Below, one piece after another: positions 25,658 to 34,590 of a stretch of 64,000 nucleotides of DNA. The position numbers were made by a program, and so were the translations under genes. Below the pieces are notes generated by a model. The model was not told the origin of the DNA. It made no database searches and was given only the letters and a program-made list of their open reading frames with translations. Origin of the DNA: Chryseobacterium vrystaatense (GTDB taxonomy: Bacteria; Bacteroidota; Bacteroidia; Flavobacteriales; Weeksellaceae); NCBI RefSeq assembly GCF_000737765.1, contig NZ_JPRI01000003.1:496001-560000 (forward strand), written 5' to 3'. How positions within the stretch are numbered: position 1 is the first letter of the stretch; each line of letters opens with the position of its first letter.

Positions 25658-26590
25658 ATGAGAATCTTTAAGAAATTGGCGTTGTCGGTGATCATTGTGA
25701 TTAGTCTGTCTTTAGTAACCGGTTACATTTATTTTGACAGAAAATTTACCCCGCCAGAAAATAAACTCAAAGTTTCAGGAAGAGCAGAAAATATTCCCAT
25801 GACATGGGATGCTGCAGATGAAAATTCCCATGCGGCGCTTCTGTTGCCTGTTCGGCTCAAAGGAGTGGACCTGACTTTTTATATGCAGTTTGATTCCGGT
25901 TCGCCAACGACTTTGTTTTACAAAAACTCACTCAAATCTATAGGAACTCAATTTCGCACTCAGATTCAATCCGGTAACGGGCAAAACCATATTCCTATGC
26001 AGTTCAGTATTGGAGAGATGGGTGTTATTTCTGATTTTGAGTTATTGAATTACGGCAGTGCAATTGATTCTGATGCTAATAATAAAAACATTATAGGAAC
26101 CATCGGAACTGATTTGCTGGAAAAACGAATTGTTATTCTTGATTTTAAGAAGTCAGGATGTTCATTTGTTGAAAATTTTAATGAAAAGGGTTTTGAAACA
26201 TTTGAATTCAGAAAACGTAAAATCGTGATTCCGGGAGTAGTCGGGGGTGAAAATTTGAAACTGCTTTACGATTCGGGTTCAAGTGGTTATGAGCTCCTTA
26301 CAAATAGAGAAGAATGGGAGAGGTACAGAATACCCAACGGCAGCATTAAAATAGAAAAAGGAAATTCATGGGGAAATGTCCTGACTGTGGTTTCAGCGCC
26401 GGCAGATCAGCCTGTAAAAATAGGAAAAAGTGAGCTTCAACTTTCTGAAGTAACTCACGTAGAAGGAACGTCGCAGATGCAGAATCTTCTCATGAAAACT
26501 TCCGGAATGCAGGGCATGATAGGAAATAAAATTTTCCTGAATCACCGACTGATTCTGGATTGCAAAAATAAAAAATTTAAAGTAGAATGA
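25658..26590 (+). CDS. Membrane-anchored protein with two retropepsin/pepsin-like aspartyl protease lobes
   Basis: 310 residues. One N-terminal membrane segment (about 8-26) is followed by a periplasmic region. Two Asp-Ser-Gly motifs in beta-rich contexts are visible: MQFDSGSPTTLFY (about residues 82-94) and LLYDSGSSGYELL (about 206-218). After each comes the expected strand with a hydrophobic-Gly step (NIIGTIGTDLLEKRIVILDF and QGMIGNKIFLNHRLILDC). This is the double-lobe aspartyl protease arrangement of bacterial pepsin-like proteins. Proteolysis has not been shown for most of them. Its start lies 58 bp downstream of the TGTCGT array. Confidence 0.8.
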   Translation: MRIFKKLALSVIIVISLSLVTGYIYFDRKFTPPENKLKVSGRAENIPMTWDAADENSHAALLLPVRLKGVDLTFYMQFDSGSPTTLFYKNSLKSIGTQFRTQIQSGNGQNHIPMQFSIGEMGVISDFELLNYGSAIDSDANNKNIIGTIGTDLLEKRIVILDFKKSGCSFVENFNEKGFETFEFRKRKIVIPGVVGGENLKLLYDSGSSGYELLTNREEWERYRIPNGSIKIEKGNSWGNVLTVVSAPADQPVKIGKSELQLSEVTHVEGTSQMQNLLMKTSGMQGMIGNKIFLNHRLILDCKNKKFKVE

Positions 26591-26633
26591 TTTTTTTTAA
26601 TCTCTATGTAATATTTCACGCTGTTGAGTTGTC

Positions 26634-26660
26634 ATACTATGTATTGAAATTACATAGTAT
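26634..26660 (+). promoter_or_regulatory. Perfect 10-bp inverted repeat abutting a start codon
   Basis: ATACTATGTA (26634-26643) and TACATAGTAT (26651-26660) are exact reverse complements with a 7-nt spacer. The ATG of the DUF2723 gene begins at 26661, the very next base. As DNA it may be an operator; as RNA it would form a hairpin touching the start codon. Confidence 0.7.
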
Positions 26661-29600
26661 ATGAAGAACTGGTCTTTTAGAAAATGGAACACCGTTTTAG
26701 GATGGGTGATTTTTGTAATCGCACTCATTACCTATCTCTCCACGATGGAGCATTATCTCAGCTTCTGGGATTGCGGGGAATATATTTCCTCTGCTGTAAA
26801 ACTTGAAGTAACGCACGCTCCCGGAGCCGCTTTATTTCAGATTGCTGGTGCTGTAGCCAGTATATTTGCGCTGGGAAACGAGCAAAATTATGCCATTGTA
26901 ATCAATGCAATGTCTTCAATCTTCAGTGCATTTACCATTCTGTTTCTTTTCTGGACGATTACTCATTTTGTCAGAAGACTTTTAAACAAAGATTTTGATG
27001 AAATAACCAAACATCAGGAAATCTCCATTCTTTTTGCAGGAGCTGTAGGCGCATTGTGTTTTACATTTTCAGATACCTTCTGGTTCTCTGCGGTAGAAGG
27101 AGAGGTATATTCGATGGCTTCAATGTTTATCGCATTGCTGGTATGGCTCGTTACCAAATGGGAAAACGAATACCAGGCAGCGGATAATGAAAGATGGGTT
27201 ATTCTGATCTTTTTTATACTGGGTCTTTCTGTTGGGGTTCATATGATGTGTATGCTTGCGGTACCGGCCGTTTGTCTGGTATACTATGCAAGAAATTACA
27301 AATTTACCTGGAAAAACTTTATCTGGGCCAATGCAATCACACTGGGAATTTTGATCATTGTTTTCAAAATCATTTTCCCGCTGATCATGACGATGTTCGG
27401 AAGACTTGAAATATTCTTTGTGAACGGATTGGGGCTTCCTTTCCACTCGGGAACCATAGCTGCATTTATTCTGATGGGAGGGATTTCCTATCTTATGATT
27501 AAATATGCCAGAAAAGCTAAAAGAAGTGTTTATCAGATAATTGCCTTGTCGTTGGTGTACATGATTATCGGCTTTTCATGCTGGATGGTGATTCCTGTAA
27601 GAGCGAATGCGAATCCTCCAATGAACCTCAACGATCCTGATACAGCAATCGGAATGCTGGATTACTATAACAGAGAGCAGTATGGTGACTGGCCTACCAT
27701 TTACGGACAGAACTATACCGCCTTCCTTGATGCCAACGGAATTGAGAAAAATGAAGACGGAAGTTTCAAGACTCAAAAAACCGGTGAGATCTACGAAAAA
27801 GATGAGAAAACCGGAACGTACAGAAAGACAGGAGACCGTTTCAACTATGTCTTCAGTAAATCTCAGATCAGCTTAATGCCAAGAATGTTCAATCAGGACA
27901 AAGATGTGATGGCCAATTACATTGCCATGTACGGAGCTCCCGATTTTACCTTTAATGACAGCAATGAAGATGTGGCAGACAATCCTCAGGCGAAGCAGAT
28001 TTTTGATGAGCTTAGAGGAAAATATGAAGATAAATCTATTACAGCGGCAGATTACCTGAAAGTTAAACCTTACAATCTGATCAATGTTCAGAAGCCTTCA
28101 CTGGCTCAGAATATGGACTACTTTATCACATTCCAGAATGGATATTATTTTGTAAGATACCTGATGTGGAACTTTGTTGGAAGACAGAATGACCTTGAAG
28201 GAAACATGGAAAATACGAAAGGAAACTGGATCTCAGGAATTTCTTTTATCGATAATGCTTTATTGGGGAATCAGGATAAAATGCCTGCCAAATTCCAGAA
28301 TGAAAGTACCGTTAAGTTTTTCTTTTTACCATTGATCTTAGGATTGATCGGTTTCTTCTTCCAGTTGAACAGGGACTTCGGAAGATTCTACGCTCTTCTT
28401 TCATTATTTGTTTTAACAAGTTTTGGGATTGTTTTTTACACAGGAGTAAAACCTTTTGAAGTAAGAGAAAGAGATTATGCAATGGTAGGTTCCTTTTATG
28501 CATTTGCGATCTGGATAGGAATGGGAGCCGGGGCTATTATGTGGTTTCTTCAGTCTAAAGTAAAATCCAATGGAGTCAATATTGCTTTAGGCCTGGTTTT
28601 GCTGGGAGTGCCTTTTATGATGGGATTCCAGAATTACACTCCGCATGACCGCAGCAAAAAATCGGCGGCCCGTGATTATGCCTACTCATTTCTTAAATCA
28701 GTTCCTAAAGACGGGATTATTTTTATTTATGGGGATAATGACACTTTTCCGGTGTGGGCTATTCAGGAAACGGAACGGTTCAGAGATGATGTGAAAACGG
28801 TGAATTTTACCCTGTTAGGCACTCCATGGTATATTGATCAGGTAAAAAGAAAAACCTACAACGCCACAGGAATTCCTACCCGGCTTACCCACGAGGATTA
28901 TAGAGATGGTGTCAATGATCAGATCTATATGATGAAGAAAGAAGACTGGGAAGGCATTTTCTCTATGTTAAAAGAACAGGGAGTTCCTGATACCCAATTC
29001 GGAGCCTTCAGAAAATACCTTACACAGGATTCTATAACCGTGAAGGAGGCTGTGGACTTTTTAAAGTTTAAATCTACTGAAAAAGATGAGCTTTTAAAAA
29101 TGTATTTCGGTGAAGATAAATTTGCAGAATATAATATTCTTCCGGTGAATAAATTCATTCTTCCTGTTAATAAGGAAAATGCGCTGAAAGCAGGAATCAT
29201 CACTCAGGCAGATCTTCCGAACGTAGTGAATCAGATCATGATCACTTACAAAGGGAATACATTGTATAAAAACAATCTGATGCTGCTGGATATGCTGGCT
29301 CATTTCGATTGGAAACGTTCGATCAACTTTTCATCGGGAGGAATCTATGACAGCGAAAATATATTCTACCTTGATGAATATCTGCAGTTTGAGGGATTCA
29401 GCTACAAATTGGTGCCTATTCATACGCCTCCAAATGCATCCGGAGATATGGGAAGAGTAGATACCAATTCCTTATATAATGTTGTAAAAAACTTCAGATG
29501 GGGTAATTTTAAAGACCTTAGTATCCATTATGATGAGGCAGCGACATCCAATATTATGGGTTACAGAATGACTGCGGGCAGAGCTGCTTCGGCGCTGGCA

Positions 29601-30146
29601 TTAAGTGGCCAAAAAGGAAAAGCTTTGGAAATATTGGACCTTGTTTCAAAAGAAATCCCTGCTGAAAAATACAATGATCCGCGCTCTCTGAGCTCTATGG
29701 TCACAGGGTATATTATTGCAGGGCAGGAGAAAAAAGGACTTCAGCTGGCAGAAATCCTTAAAAAAGAAATCTTTGAAGAATATGATTATTATCTCAGTTT
29801 GTCTCCGGTATTTCAAAAGCAGTCCGCAAGACAGATGAGGGTGAAACCTATGGAATACTCTCTTATCGTTTCTGCAGTGACAGACGCTTATAAGAAATTG
29901 GGTCAGGAGGATAAAGCTTATGCTTACCTTGTAAAATCTATAGAACCTATTGATAAAAAGTTCAATGTTTTTATAACGCAGCTTCGGCAAATGGGTAAAG
30001 AAAAAGCCATAAAAGAATCCGAAAATATCCAGAAAATAACCCCTTTCTATCAGTATCTGTTTGATGTAATGCAGCCTTTTGATTCTATGTATTCAAAAGA
30101 AAAAGAAGATCAGATTACCCGGGCAATGATTAAAGTAACCCAATAG
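26661..30146 (+). CDS. DUF2723 membrane protein (TMEM260/protein O-mannosyltransferase-like)
   Basis: 1161 residues. The N-terminal half has about 11-12 membrane helices. The diagnostic motif FWDCGEYISSAVKLEVTHAP (about residues 34-53) places Asp-Cys-Gly-Glu in the first periplasmic loop, as in DUF2723/TMEM260 and GT-C glycosyltransferases. FSDTFWFSAVEGEVYS follows. A soluble region (about 320-560) carries many charged residues, and a C-terminal periplasmic part (about 690-1161) ends with TPR-like helices. The human relative is a protein O-mannosyltransferase, so glycosyl transfer to exported proteins is plausible in Bacteroidota but inferred. Single gene, ended by a terminator; preceded directly by an inverted repeat. 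Confidence 0.9.
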   Translation: MKNWSFRKWNTVLGWVIFVIALITYLSTMEHYLSFWDCGEYISSAVKLEVTHAPGAALFQIAGAVASIFALGNEQNYAIVINAMSSIFSAFTILFLFWTITHFVRRLLNKDFDEITKHQEISILFAGAVGALCFTFSDTFWFSAVEGEVYSMASMFIALLVWLVTKWENEYQAADNERWVILIFFILGLSVGVHMMCMLAVPAVCLVYYARNYKFTWKNFIWANAITLGILIIVFKIIFPLIMTMFGRLEIFFVNGLGLPFHSGTIAAFILMGGISYLMIKYARKAKRSVYQIIALSLVYMIIGFSCWMVIPVRANANPPMNLNDPDTAIGMLDYYNREQYGDWPTIYGQNYTAFLDANGIEKNEDGSFKTQKTGEIYEKDEKTGTYRKTGDRFNYVFSKSQISLMPRMFNQDKDVMANYIAMYGAPDFTFNDSNEDVADNPQAKQIFDELRGKYEDKSITAADYLKVKPYNLINVQKPSLAQNMDYFITFQNGYYFVRYLMWNFVGRQNDLEGNMENTKGNWISGISFIDNALLGNQDKMPAKFQNESTVKFFFLPLILGLIGFFFQLNRDFGRFYALLSLFVLTSFGIVFYTGVKPFEVRERDYAMVGSFYAFAIWIGMGAGAIMWFLQSKVKSNGVNIALGLVLLGVPFMMGFQNYTPHDRSKKSAARDYAYSFLKSVPKDGIIFIYGDNDTFPVWAIQETERFRDDVKTVNFTLLGTPWYIDQVKRKTYNATGIPTRLTHEDYRDGVNDQIYMMKKEDWEGIFSMLKEQGVPDTQFGAFRKYLTQDSITVKEAVDFLKFKSTEKDELLKMYFGEDKFAEYNILPVNKFILPVNKENALKAGIITQADLPNVVNQIMITYKGNTLYKNNLMLLDMLAHFDWKRSINFSSGGIYDSENIFYLDEYLQFEGFSYKLVPIHTPPNASGDMGRVDTNSLYNVVKNFRWGNFKDLSIHYDEAATSNIMGYRMTAGRAASALALSGQKGKALEILDLVSKEIPAEKYNDPRSLSSMVTGYIIAGQEKKGLQLAEILKKEIFEEYDYYLSLSPVFQKQSARQMRVKPMEYSLIVSAVTDAYKKLGQEDKAYAYLVKSIEPIDKKFNVFITQLRQMGKEKAIKESENIQKITPFYQYLFDVMQPFDSMYSKEKEDQITRAMIKVTQ

Positions 30147-30201
30147 CAACTTCACATTCTGTTTTTAAAACAGGAAATAAGTAAATAAAAAACGAAATAA
30201 A

Positions 30202-30229
30202 GCCTCCAAGATCTATTTGGAGGCTTTTT
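30202..30229 (+). terminator. Intrinsic terminator after the DUF2723 gene
   Basis: GCCTCCAA (30202-30209) pairs with TTGGAGGC (30217-30224), flanked by AAA/TTTTT. It closely resembles the terminator at 21735. Confidence 0.85.
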
Positions 30230-30289
30230 ATTTTGAATGTAGAGCAAGGTGAGATTTATTAAATGGCTGAAACGGTATCTTTTTTGTCA

Positions 30290-30320
30290 TTGCAGACAAA
30301 TCGCTTTATCTGTACATTTG
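30290..30320 (+). promoter_or_regulatory. Consensus Bacteroidota promoter TTG-N20-TACATTTG
   Basis: TTG at 30290-30292, 20 bp, then TACATTTG at 30313-30320, an exact TAnnTTTG. Transcription would begin near 30327, so the downstream coding start must be the ATG at 30338 rather than an earlier in-frame ATG at 30263. Confidence 0.72.
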
Positions 30321-30337
30321 TACCTACAGAATCAACT

Positions 30338-31336
30338 ATGAATAAATCAGGAAGCGATACGGAAACGAAAAATATAGTCCTTTTGGTACTGCCGCAGGTA
30401 CAGCTGCTGGATATTGCAGGTCCCTGTGATGTATTTACTTCAGCCAATCGCTTTATGGTGAATGACCATCTGTATTCCGGGTATAAAATCCATCTGGTAT
30501 CGGGGACCTCAGAAAAAATACTGTATTCAAGTTCCGGGATGCCCATTATGTGCAGTCATACCATTTATGATATTAATTTTCCTGTAGATACTTTGCTGGT
30601 AGGAGGTACTGATCTTACCGTTTTGGATAATATCAATACTGATATTTACCGTTTTCTCCAAAATATAAGTGGGAATGTACGGCGGATGGGATCCGTATGT
30701 ACAGGTGCATTTGTGCTGGCAGAAGCCGGTCTTTTAAAGGGAAAACAGGTAACAACGCATTGGAAATTTGCAGATATTTTGCAGAAGTCATATCCGGATC
30801 TTACTGTGAATGTCAATCCGTTTTATATCCGGGATCAGCAGATATACAGTTCAGGAGGGGTTACCTCAGGAATGGATCTGGCGCTGGCGATGCTGGAAGA
30901 GGATTTCGGCAAACCTACAGCTTCAGAAGTGGCCCGCCATCTGGTTCTGTACTTACGCAGACCGGGTATTCAGCCACAGTTTGGAAATTCCTTACCGGAC
31001 TATGATATGATGAGTCCTTTCGTAAAAGAAGTACGGGACCTACTTAAAAATAAGCTTGGAGAAGCCGTAACCATAGAAGATATGGCTGAAAAGATGAACA
31101 TGAGTGTACGCAATTTCTCCAGAGTATTTCTGAAAGAATCAGGACTTACTCCCGGAAGATTTCTGGAAAAGATGCGGATGGATCAGGCTAAAAATATGCT
31201 GGAATATACAGACATGAGTATCGATATGATTGCTGATCAGTGTGGTTTTGGAAGTTCTGTATCCCTCCGAAGACTGTTTCTGAAACATATTACCCTTTCT
31301 CCCTCACAGTACAGAAAGAGTTTCAAGGGAGAATAA
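30338..31336 (+). CDS. GlxA-type AraC regulator (DJ-1/PfpI domain plus HTH)
   Basis: 332 residues from the ATG at 30338, chosen because a consensus promoter lies at 30290-30320 and the domain begins shortly after (NIVLLVLPQVQLLDIAGPCD). The DJ-1/PfpI class I glutaminase-like domain (about 15-190) has the nucleophile-elbow Cys in GSVCTGAFVLAEAGLLKG and the partner THWKFAD. The C-terminal AraC HTH pair includes TIEDMAEKMNMSVRNFSRVF and SIDMIADQCGFGSSVSLRRL. GlxA-like regulators sense small molecules; the ligand is unknown. A related DJ-1-type gene without HTH follows 103 bp downstream. Confidence 0.92.
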   Translation: MNKSGSDTETKNIVLLVLPQVQLLDIAGPCDVFTSANRFMVNDHLYSGYKIHLVSGTSEKILYSSSGMPIMCSHTIYDINFPVDTLLVGGTDLTVLDNINTDIYRFLQNISGNVRRMGSVCTGAFVLAEAGLLKGKQVTTHWKFADILQKSYPDLTVNVNPFYIRDQQIYSSGGVTSGMDLALAMLEEDFGKPTASEVARHLVLYLRRPGIQPQFGNSLPDYDMMSPFVKEVRDLLKNKLGEAVTIEDMAEKMNMSVRNFSRVFLKESGLTPGRFLEKMRMDQAKNMLEYTDMSIDMIADQCGFGSSVSLRRLFLKHITLSPSQYRKSFKGE

Positions 31337-31439
31337 TCTTTTTATTTTTTGATTGCTTAGTAAGCTGATTGTCACAGATGATCCGCAAGGAGAAACTTGT
31401 CTTTATTTTAAACTTAAATATTATTATAAATATCACATT

Positions 31440-32066
31440 ATGAAAGATGTACAGAACAGAAAAACAATGAATGTTGCCTTTTTAGTATATGATCAGGTTG
31501 AGGTACTGGATCTGAATGGTCCCCTGGATGTTTTTGTAAAAGCCAATGCAGTATATCCGGGAAGTTATCATTGCTACACGGTCGGAAAGACTAAAGAGCC
31601 GGTATATGCGGAAGCTAACACCATGGCTATTATTCCAACCTACGATCTACAGACCTGTCCCAAACCGGATATGATTGTCGTTCCGGGAGCTAATCCGGAA
31701 CACATTATGAAATATCTTCAGGATCAGGATTTTCAGGAAACTGTATTGAAGTGGGTGAAAAATCAGCACGACAGCGGAACGGTTGTCTTTACGGTCTGCA
31801 CCGGATGTATGTTATTGTCAAAAACAGGAATACTTAACGGTCATAATATTACAACACACAGTATGCTGCTGGACGCACTGGAACAGCACAATCCGGAAAG
31901 TACAGTCAGGAGGGGAGTACGTTATGTAGATGAAGGACAACTCATTACTACAGCAGGAATTACGGCAGGAATTGATGCTGCACTTTATCTTATTGGAAAG
32001 CAGAACGGGCAGCAAACTGTCGATACAATAGTAGAGCTTTTTGAATACCAGCAAGCAGTTAAGTAA
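31440..32066 (+). CDS. DJ-1/PfpI family protein
   Basis: 208 residues from the ATG at 31440; an upstream in-frame ATG at 31353 adds 29 poorly conserved residues. The domain begins MNVAFLVYDQVEVLDLNGPL and carries Cys in FTVCTGCMLLSKTGILNG, followed by the NITTHSML region and TTAGITAGIDAALYLI. It parallels the first domain of the preceding GlxA-type regulator, so the pair may share a ligand or have arisen by duplication. Stand-alone members include isonitrile hydratase-like and stress-related enzymes; the reaction here is unknown. Confidence 0.85.
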   Translation: MKDVQNRKTMNVAFLVYDQVEVLDLNGPLDVFVKANAVYPGSYHCYTVGKTKEPVYAEANTMAIIPTYDLQTCPKPDMIVVPGANPEHIMKYLQDQDFQETVLKWVKNQHDSGTVVFTVCTGCMLLSKTGILNGHNITTHSMLLDALEQHNPESTVRRGVRYVDEGQLITTAGITAGIDAALYLIGKQNGQQTVDTIVELFEYQQAVK

Positions 32067-32082
32067 TGAATTTTCTTCTGTC

Positions 32083-32123
32083 AAAAAAAGATTCCCTTCA
32101 AACCTTGAAGGGAATCTTTTTTT
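32083..32123. terminator. Bidirectional terminator, perfect 19-bp stem
   Basis: The arms 32083-32101 and 32105-32123 are exact reverse complements with loop ACC and A7/T7 ends. It separates the convergent DJ-1 gene (plus) and serine hydrolase gene (minus). Confidence 0.92.
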
Positions 32124-32170
32124 AATGAAGTATTTTTAACCGTTTAAGCTGAATTGATTGTATCCAGTTA

Positions 32171-33736
32171 TTATTTCACTCTCTGGAAATCCAGGTCCTG
32201 GAAATCATAGCTGAAATCAATAGCAGGGGATATTCCTTTCATTTTTATACTTTGGCCTTTTCCGTTTTCATCCAGTGTAAACATGGTAAATGCATCGGTA
32301 TCCATTCCTTTCATTTCCGGCCATGGAATAACAAATGTATTGGCTTGGTAATATTTCATAGGTCCGTTAAGCTTTGGAGAACGCAAAGATCTGAACCATA
32401 ATTGTCCGTCCTTCACAGAAATTTCGGCTTTCCCAAACCATTTATCTTCGTAGATGCCGGTATAGTCTTCATTTTTAATCTTTATATTCTTATTGGAATC
32501 TACTGTTTTCCATATTTTTGCTGTTTCCATATCGTTTTTTCCCTGAGAGTTTTGATATGCTTTAGAAAGATTGGTAATCCATTTTTGAGGAGGTACATTC
32601 AACTGGGCATCGCTTAAAATATTAGCAATAGAATAAGCCAGATAAATTCCGCCTTGCTGGGTATTCGTAAGCACTACGATCCCGAATTTTTTTTCAGGGA
32701 TCATTCTTACAATAGACAGCATCCCATCCAGTCCACCTGTATGTTCTACTGTAAAATATCCGTTTTTATCTTCCAGTCCCCAGCCCAGTCCATAGCCATT
32801 AAATCTTGTTTTGTAGGTCGGGCTGTAATCTGCTTCCATCACAGTATGAATAGACCACATTTCTCTCTGACGGTCAGAAGTAAACAGGGTATTCTCAAGT
32901 TTAGGTCCGTATTTTCCACCGTTCAGCTGCAGCTGCATCCATTTGGACATATCGCTTACATTGGAAACAATACCGCCGGCAGCGCCATTCATATGAGGTC
33001 CAAAATCATATAATGACAGCGTTTTTTTCTCTTTCGCGGTGGTAAGGTGGGGTAATGCAAGATTGGTACGGTCTTTAATATAAGAGGTTGATGAGTAAGA
33101 ATTGGTCATCTGAAGCGGAACAAAGATTTTTGTTCGTACAAATTCTTCCCATGTTATTCCACTCACTCTTTTGATAAGCTCTCCCGCTACAAAATACAGT
33201 TGGTTATCATAATCCCACTTGGTTCTGAAGGGAGAGGCAGGTTTGAAATGCTGAAAATTTGTCAAGACATCATTGATGGTAAAATTGCCACCATCAGGAA
33301 ACTGCATAAGGTCTCCGGCTCCAAGACTGAGTCCGCTTCTGTGACACAGCAAATCCTCAACAATGAAATTCTGAGTGACATAGTCATCGTACATTTTAAA
33401 TTCAGGAATGTATTTGATTACCTTATCATTCCATGAAATTTTTCCTTCATCCACAAGGATAGAAAGCGAGGCTGCAGTAAAAGCTTTGCTGTTAGAGGCG
33501 ATTTGAAAATTAGTTAACTGATTGACAGGCTGTTTGGAGTCGAGGGATTTTATACCATACCCTTTCTCATGAATAATCTTCCCATTCTCAATGACTGCTA
33601 CGGATGCGCCAACCACATTGAACTCCTTCATTGACTTCTCTACCAGAGAATCGATCTGACGTGAAGAAAACTGGGCTGAAACAGTTTGATGAAATAGTAA
33701 GGCAATCACAGTGAATGACAGAACTTTTGTTTTCAT
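32171..33736 (-). CDS. Exported serine hydrolase, class C beta-lactamase fold
   Basis: 521 residues with a signal peptide (about 1-22, HQTVSAQF). The beta-lactamase/esterase domain covers about 25-360: SxxK is SNSK with Ser81 and Lys84, YxN is YDN in WDYDNQLYFV, and HTG in VEHTGGLDGM replaces KTG. The C-terminal 120 residues (YTGIYEDKWFGKAEISVKDG and onward) form a lipocalin-like DUF3471-type domain. Probably a periplasmic esterase or peptidase of the EstB/D-aminopeptidase type; not expected to be a resistance enzyme. A GNAT gene lies 19 bp upstream on the same strand, so they are probably co-transcribed. Confidence 0.9.
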   Translation of the reverse strand: MKTKVLSFTVIALLFHQTVSAQFSSRQIDSLVEKSMKEFNVVGASVAVIENGKIIHEKGYGIKSLDSKQPVNQLTNFQIASNSKAFTAASLSILVDEGKISWNDKVIKYIPEFKMYDDYVTQNFIVEDLLCHRSGLSLGAGDLMQFPDGGNFTINDVLTNFQHFKPASPFRTKWDYDNQLYFVAGELIKRVSGITWEEFVRTKIFVPLQMTNSYSSTSYIKDRTNLALPHLTTAKEKKTLSLYDFGPHMNGAAGGIVSNVSDMSKWMQLQLNGGKYGPKLENTLFTSDRQREMWSIHTVMEADYSPTYKTRFNGYGLGWGLEDKNGYFTVEHTGGLDGMLSIVRMIPEKKFGIVVLTNTQQGGIYLAYSIANILSDAQLNVPPQKWITNLSKAYQNSQGKNDMETAKIWKTVDSNKNIKIKNEDYTGIYEDKWFGKAEISVKDGQLWFRSLRSPKLNGPMKYYQANTFVIPWPEMKGMDTDAFTMFTLDENGKGQSIKMKGISPAIDFSYDFQDLDFQRVK

Positions 33737-33755
33737 TAGTAGTATATTTAGTTTT

Positions 33756-34265
33756 TTATAGTTTTTTGCTGGAGTGATCTGTAATATACTCCATAACTAT
33801 ATTGGTATCATTTTTCTGGGTATTGTTACCTGTGCTGAGAATTTCTTTAAAACCTGCCTTTTTATATAAATTAAAAGCCTTATCATTTTTATCTGTGACC
33901 TCCAACGTAATTTCAATATTTCCAAATCTGGAATGAACCTCCTTTATTAAAGCGAGGATCAGCCCATAGCCTACGTTTTTACCCTGGAAACCCTCTTTAA
34001 CGTACATCTGATACACTTTTCCTGCATGATCTTCTTCTTTTACAAAAGCGCAGATACCAATAAGTTCATCATCTGAAAATGCTCCGGTCATAAATCTGTC
34101 CCGGTTCTGATTTTCTATATCACTCTCCATTCTGAACTTCTCAATTTTTAAAGCTTCCTGATAGTTGGCCCCGAATGATTCAGGGAATTTTTCCAGGCTT
34201 TCCAGTCTGATGCTTCTGTAATTTTTGCTTTCGTGAGGCAGGAGAGCGCGGTACCTAATATTCAT
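33756..34265 (-). CDS. GNAT family N-acetyltransferase
   Basis: 169 residues. The acetyl-CoA motif region reads VYQMYVKEGFQGKNVGYGLI (the Q/RxxGxG/A loop in variant form), followed by FGNIEITLEVTDKNDKAFNL and YKKAGFKE, the standard end of the GNAT fold. IRLESLEKFPESFGANYQEA near the N-terminus matches a widespread GNAT group acting on small molecules or protein N-termini. The substrate is unknown. Probably in an operon with the serine hydrolase downstream. Confidence 0.88.
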   Translation of the reverse strand: MNIRYRALLPHESKNYRSIRLESLEKFPESFGANYQEALKIEKFRMESDIENQNRDRFMTGAFSDDELIGICAFVKEEDHAGKVYQMYVKEGFQGKNVGYGLILALIKEVHSRFGNIEITLEVTDKNDKAFNLYKKAGFKEILSTGNNTQKNDTNIVMEYITDHSSKKL

Positions 34266-34590
34266 ATGAGATAAATTTCGAATTACTAATTTTCGTTGTT
34301 TATGTTAAAATTGCGAAAATATTTTTCAAATAAAACCATTCTTTTTAATAAAAAATGATTTACTGCCTGTTTTGATTAAGATAGTTAAGAAGAATGCTTC
34401 TAATTAACATTTTGTTTTTATGTTTTTTATTCAATTTAAAGTCTAGAATTGTGTATATTTATCACGAAATAATGTTAATTGATTAATATATTCAATATTG
34501 ATCTTTTTGTTCATCAAAGTGACAGACCCTAAAGAAAGGCCGTATGTATTGGAAAATAACTGATAAATCGTATAGGAAGACCATCGTACT
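34266..34590. other. Intergenic AT-rich region, no gene seen
   Basis: 325 bp between the divergent GNAT and TPR-HTH genes. It must hold both promoters. I see no exact TAnnTTTG with correct spacing, no hairpin of note and no coding frame. Confidence 0.5.
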
